Assembly: GCA_029721515.1 (NCBI GenBank)
Contig: CM056570.1
Coordinates: 5,027,601 to 5,091,600, forward strand
Origin: Synanceia verrucosa
Lineage: Eukaryota > Chordata > Actinopteri > Perciformes > Synanceiidae
Direction: 5' to 3'
DNA length: 64,000 bases
The notes under the pieces were generated by a model. The model worked only from the letters and a program-made list of their open reading frames with translations. It was not told where the DNA came from and ran no database searches. Made by a program: the position numbers and the translations under genes. Shown here piece after piece: positions 60,609 through 64,000 of this stretch (the first letter of the stretch is position 1; every line of letters starts with the position of its first letter).

Positions 60609-60774
60609 GCAAAAGGAAAGGTATAGAAGGTGAGAGGAAAAAACTGCAGATTTTAAGCTTATTCTTAATATAGATACAAGTTTAGTTGTGGAATGTTTAT
60701 TATTTTATTGTTTCTGCACAAAAATACAATATCAGTCATTTTAGGTTGATATGGTTTGCCAACATGCAGGAAGT

Positions 60775-61318
60775 AAATGTACAGTAAATGTACCCCAGTA
60801 CCTCACTGGAAAAATATTCCATTACAATTAAAAGTCCTGCAATTGCACTTAAAGTATGCAAAGTTAAAGTACTCCTGTCCCCACCAGTGTCATAATAATA
60901 GACTATTTTATTTTCATTTTAGATTGATCAATTGTTTAGTTTAATAAAAAAAAAAAAAAAACTATTGAGAAAATCCACCAGTATTTCCTTGAGTCCAAAG
61001 TGAAACCTTCACAATATTGGTTTTGCGCAAACCTCAACATTATGAAAAATAAATAGCATAACAGAGAAGAAGCAAACCATGAAACCATGCATGAATTTTT
61101 GCATGAGAAATTATGAGGAAAACTTTCAAATCTTTTGGGTGCAACTAAACTAAATTAAAACTGCCAAATATAATAGCAGTGAAGTAAAGTGAAATGTTGT
61201 GGAGCAGAAGTATAAAATAGCATAATGCTCACAAAAAAAAACCAATCATTTGAGTACTGTTAATTTCTTTTTAAGTACAGTACTTGAGTAAATATGCTTG
61301 GTTACATTCCACCGTTAC
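60775..61318 (-). mobile_element. hAT-type MITE ('AAGTAC' family)
   Basis: Read on the minus strand it begins 'aacggtggaatgtaaccaag', 'atttactcaagtactgtact' and ends near 'ttgcactt'. 'gcagtgaagtaaagtgaaat' and 'gtggagcagaagtataaaat' lie inside. These phrases belong to one of the most frequent hAT-derived MITEs of fish genomes. Exact termini and target duplication were not resolved. Confidence 0.55.
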
Positions 61319-64000
61319 GGATCAGTATGAGCTCGGTTACGTAACTTAACATGATAATGTCTCTGCTGCAGTATTCAGACTTTTCCCACTTGCCTTTCCT
61401 TCGCTGCTGTAATTATTAGGGCTGGGGATAGTGGTGCGGGGGTGGATTCATGCGAGACTGTTCCTATACTTAAATATTATGTCCATAACCATAAAACATT
61501 CAATCCACATAAAGCCAAGTGTTCTGGATCTGGCCACAGTAGCCTCCCCAGGGTGGTGCAGTAAAACCGCCCTGAGCCACCATTAGGTGGAGGGAGCTGG
61601 AAGAAATACTGGACAGAGGCTGGGACCGAATGAGAGCCAGAGCACAGCTGATGGTAAACTAATTTTGTTGGCCTGATGCCCCTGCTTCAATAAAAGAAAA
61701 AAAAACACACACATGCAGTACTTGTGTTCACACACACACCTATGCAGGACACACACATGCTGTAGTGTATCATGCTTCCACTCGAGGAGTCTCGCAGGAC
61801 GTCCAATGTGGGACAAAATCACACTCTTTCTCCCCCGTTTCCATCTCTTCCCTCAACTGCTCTCACACACTTGATCACCATCTCAGCGAGTAAAACATAC
61901 GCTCCATCATTTGCCTTGAGGGACGAAAGACTGGGAAGGAATTCAGCGAGACGGTGTAGCACTTCTTTGCAGACTTTGGACAGAAGTGCTGTGTGTGTGT
62001 GTGTGTTAACGGCATTCAGCTGCACAGCTCTCTGTCTTTGAAACAGAAGAAACACTATACAAGTCTAAATCTGGACTTGATATTCAATGTACACTATTTC
62101 AGATGAGGAGAAGAAAACACCAGTTGTGTTCTTTACGTGATAAATAGCTCTAATTATGAAAAGGGGTTACATGTTACTGCCACAAATCATTTTGTAAAAG
62201 CTTATGTCAAGCTTTTAAATGTCTTAATTTAGAAATTGAAGGAGCTTTTACTGCTGCATGGAGGTTAGAAATCAACTCCTATCTGAAGCCCTTGAGCTAT
62301 TTGATATGTTTCTGAAGAATAACGGGATAGCTAAATTGCAGTAATTACAGGAGGCCACACACAAAGAAAACTTGTAAATATTTCATATATATATTTGCTT
62401 TAACTGTACTTTATTGTGTTATGTTTGTCTCTTCCTGTCACTGGGCAGTCAGCGAAAAAAGTTGTAAGTGTAATTGGAGCAGCAGCTCCTCGGCAGGACA
62501 TTACAGGAATTTACGACGTGTAAAATGTTTCCTTTGTTCCTCCCTGTGGTAGCTCGCTTCGGCAATTAGGGAAGGCAGCGGCCTGTAATGAGCTCATTAT
62601 CCTTCTAATTCAACAACATAACCTCATTTTTATGCAAAATGATTTGCTCGATCGATACTTCCAACAGTCAGTACTTTCGTATACACACAAGAAATCATTA
62701 GCATTTTTATTGTGTTCATAAAAGATAAGCCTTGCACTTGCATGTTTGTCTTGCTGATGGAAAAACATAAGTAGTAGGCTATGGTAGCATGCATTTCACT
62801 CAGTTTAATTAACAGAGGAGATTATTTAAACATTGCTTTTCTTCTGATAAGATCTGAATCCCAACTGTGGCACAGTGCCAAAATTCTGTGCACTCCGCCC
62901 CCGAAATAAACCCCATGCGCTATTCCATTTGGCAAACCAATTTGGGATGGAGGGTGGGGGCAGGAAAGGGAGAGGTATAGGTTAGCTGTAGTAATAATCA
63001 TAAATCACCTCTGAAATGCTGCCATGTCACATGCCAGACCGCGCCACTAATGACCAGGCCCATCTTTCACCGGGTATTTTTATCTGTGTGCCCTGACACT
63101 CGACTTCTGGAAGCGTCCTCTCGTTTTACGTCGTCAGCACCTCGGCCCGGCCTGAGCACAAGTTCCTCACATATCTATAAATACCAGCCAGCTAAATGGC
63201 ATTTTCTCTCACCCACCCCCTGCTTGGAAAGAACCAGGAGCTCTGTGACTTGGCAAAGGGACCCATAGTCCTACGCCACTAAACATCTTGGGGCTTAGCC
63301 CCTCCAACCCAGCGTCACCCTACGGAGAACAGCTGGCTAAAAAAATAGATCCATCTGCCACTGCCCTCAAATTCCAAAGTGTTTTTAGTTTAATTGAACC
63401 GCTCAAAATTTATTTTTGCAAAATTTAGTAAAAAGCAGCACACATAGAGTGCTGCCACTGACGCTGGAAACGCTTAAAGCGTCGACAGAGATTAGTGCTC
63501 GCTGACTCACGTACAGTAGAAATGCAGAAACACCTGTACGTGCTTCCTTTGTGCAGAATGTTCTGCCAAGTGTTTTAAGCTTGCTGACATGTGGCACAAG
63601 AGACTGCAGGTCAGCGACAGCTTCCTGCTATTTCAGGCTCTGTCACAGCTTGAGGTTTTAATTTATTCTGCCAGAATGTGTCAATCACTGAGCGGCAGGG
63701 TTCAGGCCTGAGTCTGCTGCAGGAAAGGGACAGAGGAGGCACAGCGGCGAAGGCCTTTATTGTAAAACAAACTCATATTATGACGGAAATGTATGTATGC
63801 TCTGCCTGAAATATCCCCAACCTTCCCTTCCTCACCATGCCCACAAAATATGTGACAAATGTTTTCGGCCGAAGCATTTTAAGATCTTCTACAAGTTTGC
63901 TGTCTGCATTGAATAGCAAGAAAAATGACATTCGATGGGATGGGAAGCCAGATAGGGATGATTTTCACTGTACTAAATTGGGGTATCTGCATTAAAGGAA

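Larger units (their letters stand above)
58730..64000. other. Intergenic DNA right of the TRIM gene
   Basis: No protein-coding gene was recognised. It contains the hAT element 59103-60414, a hAT-type MITE at 60775-61318, a (TC)n run at 60571-60602 and short CA repeats. Stretches at about 62430-62690 and 62860-63330 are non-repetitive, of balanced composition and rich in TAAT motifs, as expected of conserved regulatory DNA, but conservation cannot be assessed here. Confidence 0.5.

Noticed and set aside
1..64000. Bacterial-type systems such as CRISPR arrays, operons or phage genes
   Set aside because: Intron-bearing vertebrate genes and eukaryotic repeats fill the window, and no regular spacer-repeat array or gene cluster is present.

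Overview
The window is vertebrate nuclear DNA, almost certainly from a ray-finned (teleost) fish and probably a percomorph. Genes are split by GT-AG introns, several of them only about 90-300 bp long. Intergenic DNA is AT-rich and full of CA/GT microsatellites and teleost-type interspersed repeats (tRNA-derived SINE, Penelope-like remnant, hAT and Tc1-like non-autonomous elements, fold-back MITEs). Five protein-coding genes can be modelled, all by recognising their proteins; every exon set keeps frame across its splice sites.

Layout. 1-1.8 kb: intergenic, with repeat fragments. 1.8-8.0 kb (+): slc2a12 (GLUT12-type sugar transporter), with a GC-box/CCAAT promoter, a probable non-coding first exon and four coding exons (544 aa). 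10.8-16.1 kb (-): tbpl1 (TBP-like factor TLF/TRF2), six coding exons (187 aa) plus a probable non-coding exon beside a double ETS site. It is tail-to-tail with slc2a12. 16.2-32.5 kb: a 16 kb gene-free interval. 32.57-33.9 kb (+): tcf21 (bHLH factor Pod1/capsulin), two coding exons (170 aa). 36.6-37.7 kb (-): a secreted coiled-coil C1q-domain protein. 37.8-55.8 kb: gene-poor, repeat-rich. 55.8-58.7 kb (-): a six-exon RING/B-box/coiled-coil/PRY-SPRY TRIM gene of the TRIM35-like fish type (456 aa) with an interferon-response-like element just upstream. 58.8-64 kb: no gene recognised; it holds a 1.3 kb hAT element with a perfect 8-bp target duplication and a second hAT-type MITE.

slc2a12-tbpl1-tcf21 is the conserved vertebrate neighbourhood (human 6q23). 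As I recall the human map, tcf21 is flipped here relative to tbpl1. The C1q-like and TRIM genes belong to families greatly expanded in fish and look like additions to this locus. The genes do not form a pathway: transporter, basal-transcription factor, mesodermal regulator, secreted C1q protein and probable immune E3 ligase share a location only. I found no CRISPR, operon, RNA gene or evident new molecular system. The most interesting points are an identical 12-base ISRE-like motif at the TRIM promoter and in a probable solo LTR beside it, the tcf21 orientation, the changed helix-10 motif and short tail of GLUT12, and several well-delimited mobile elements.
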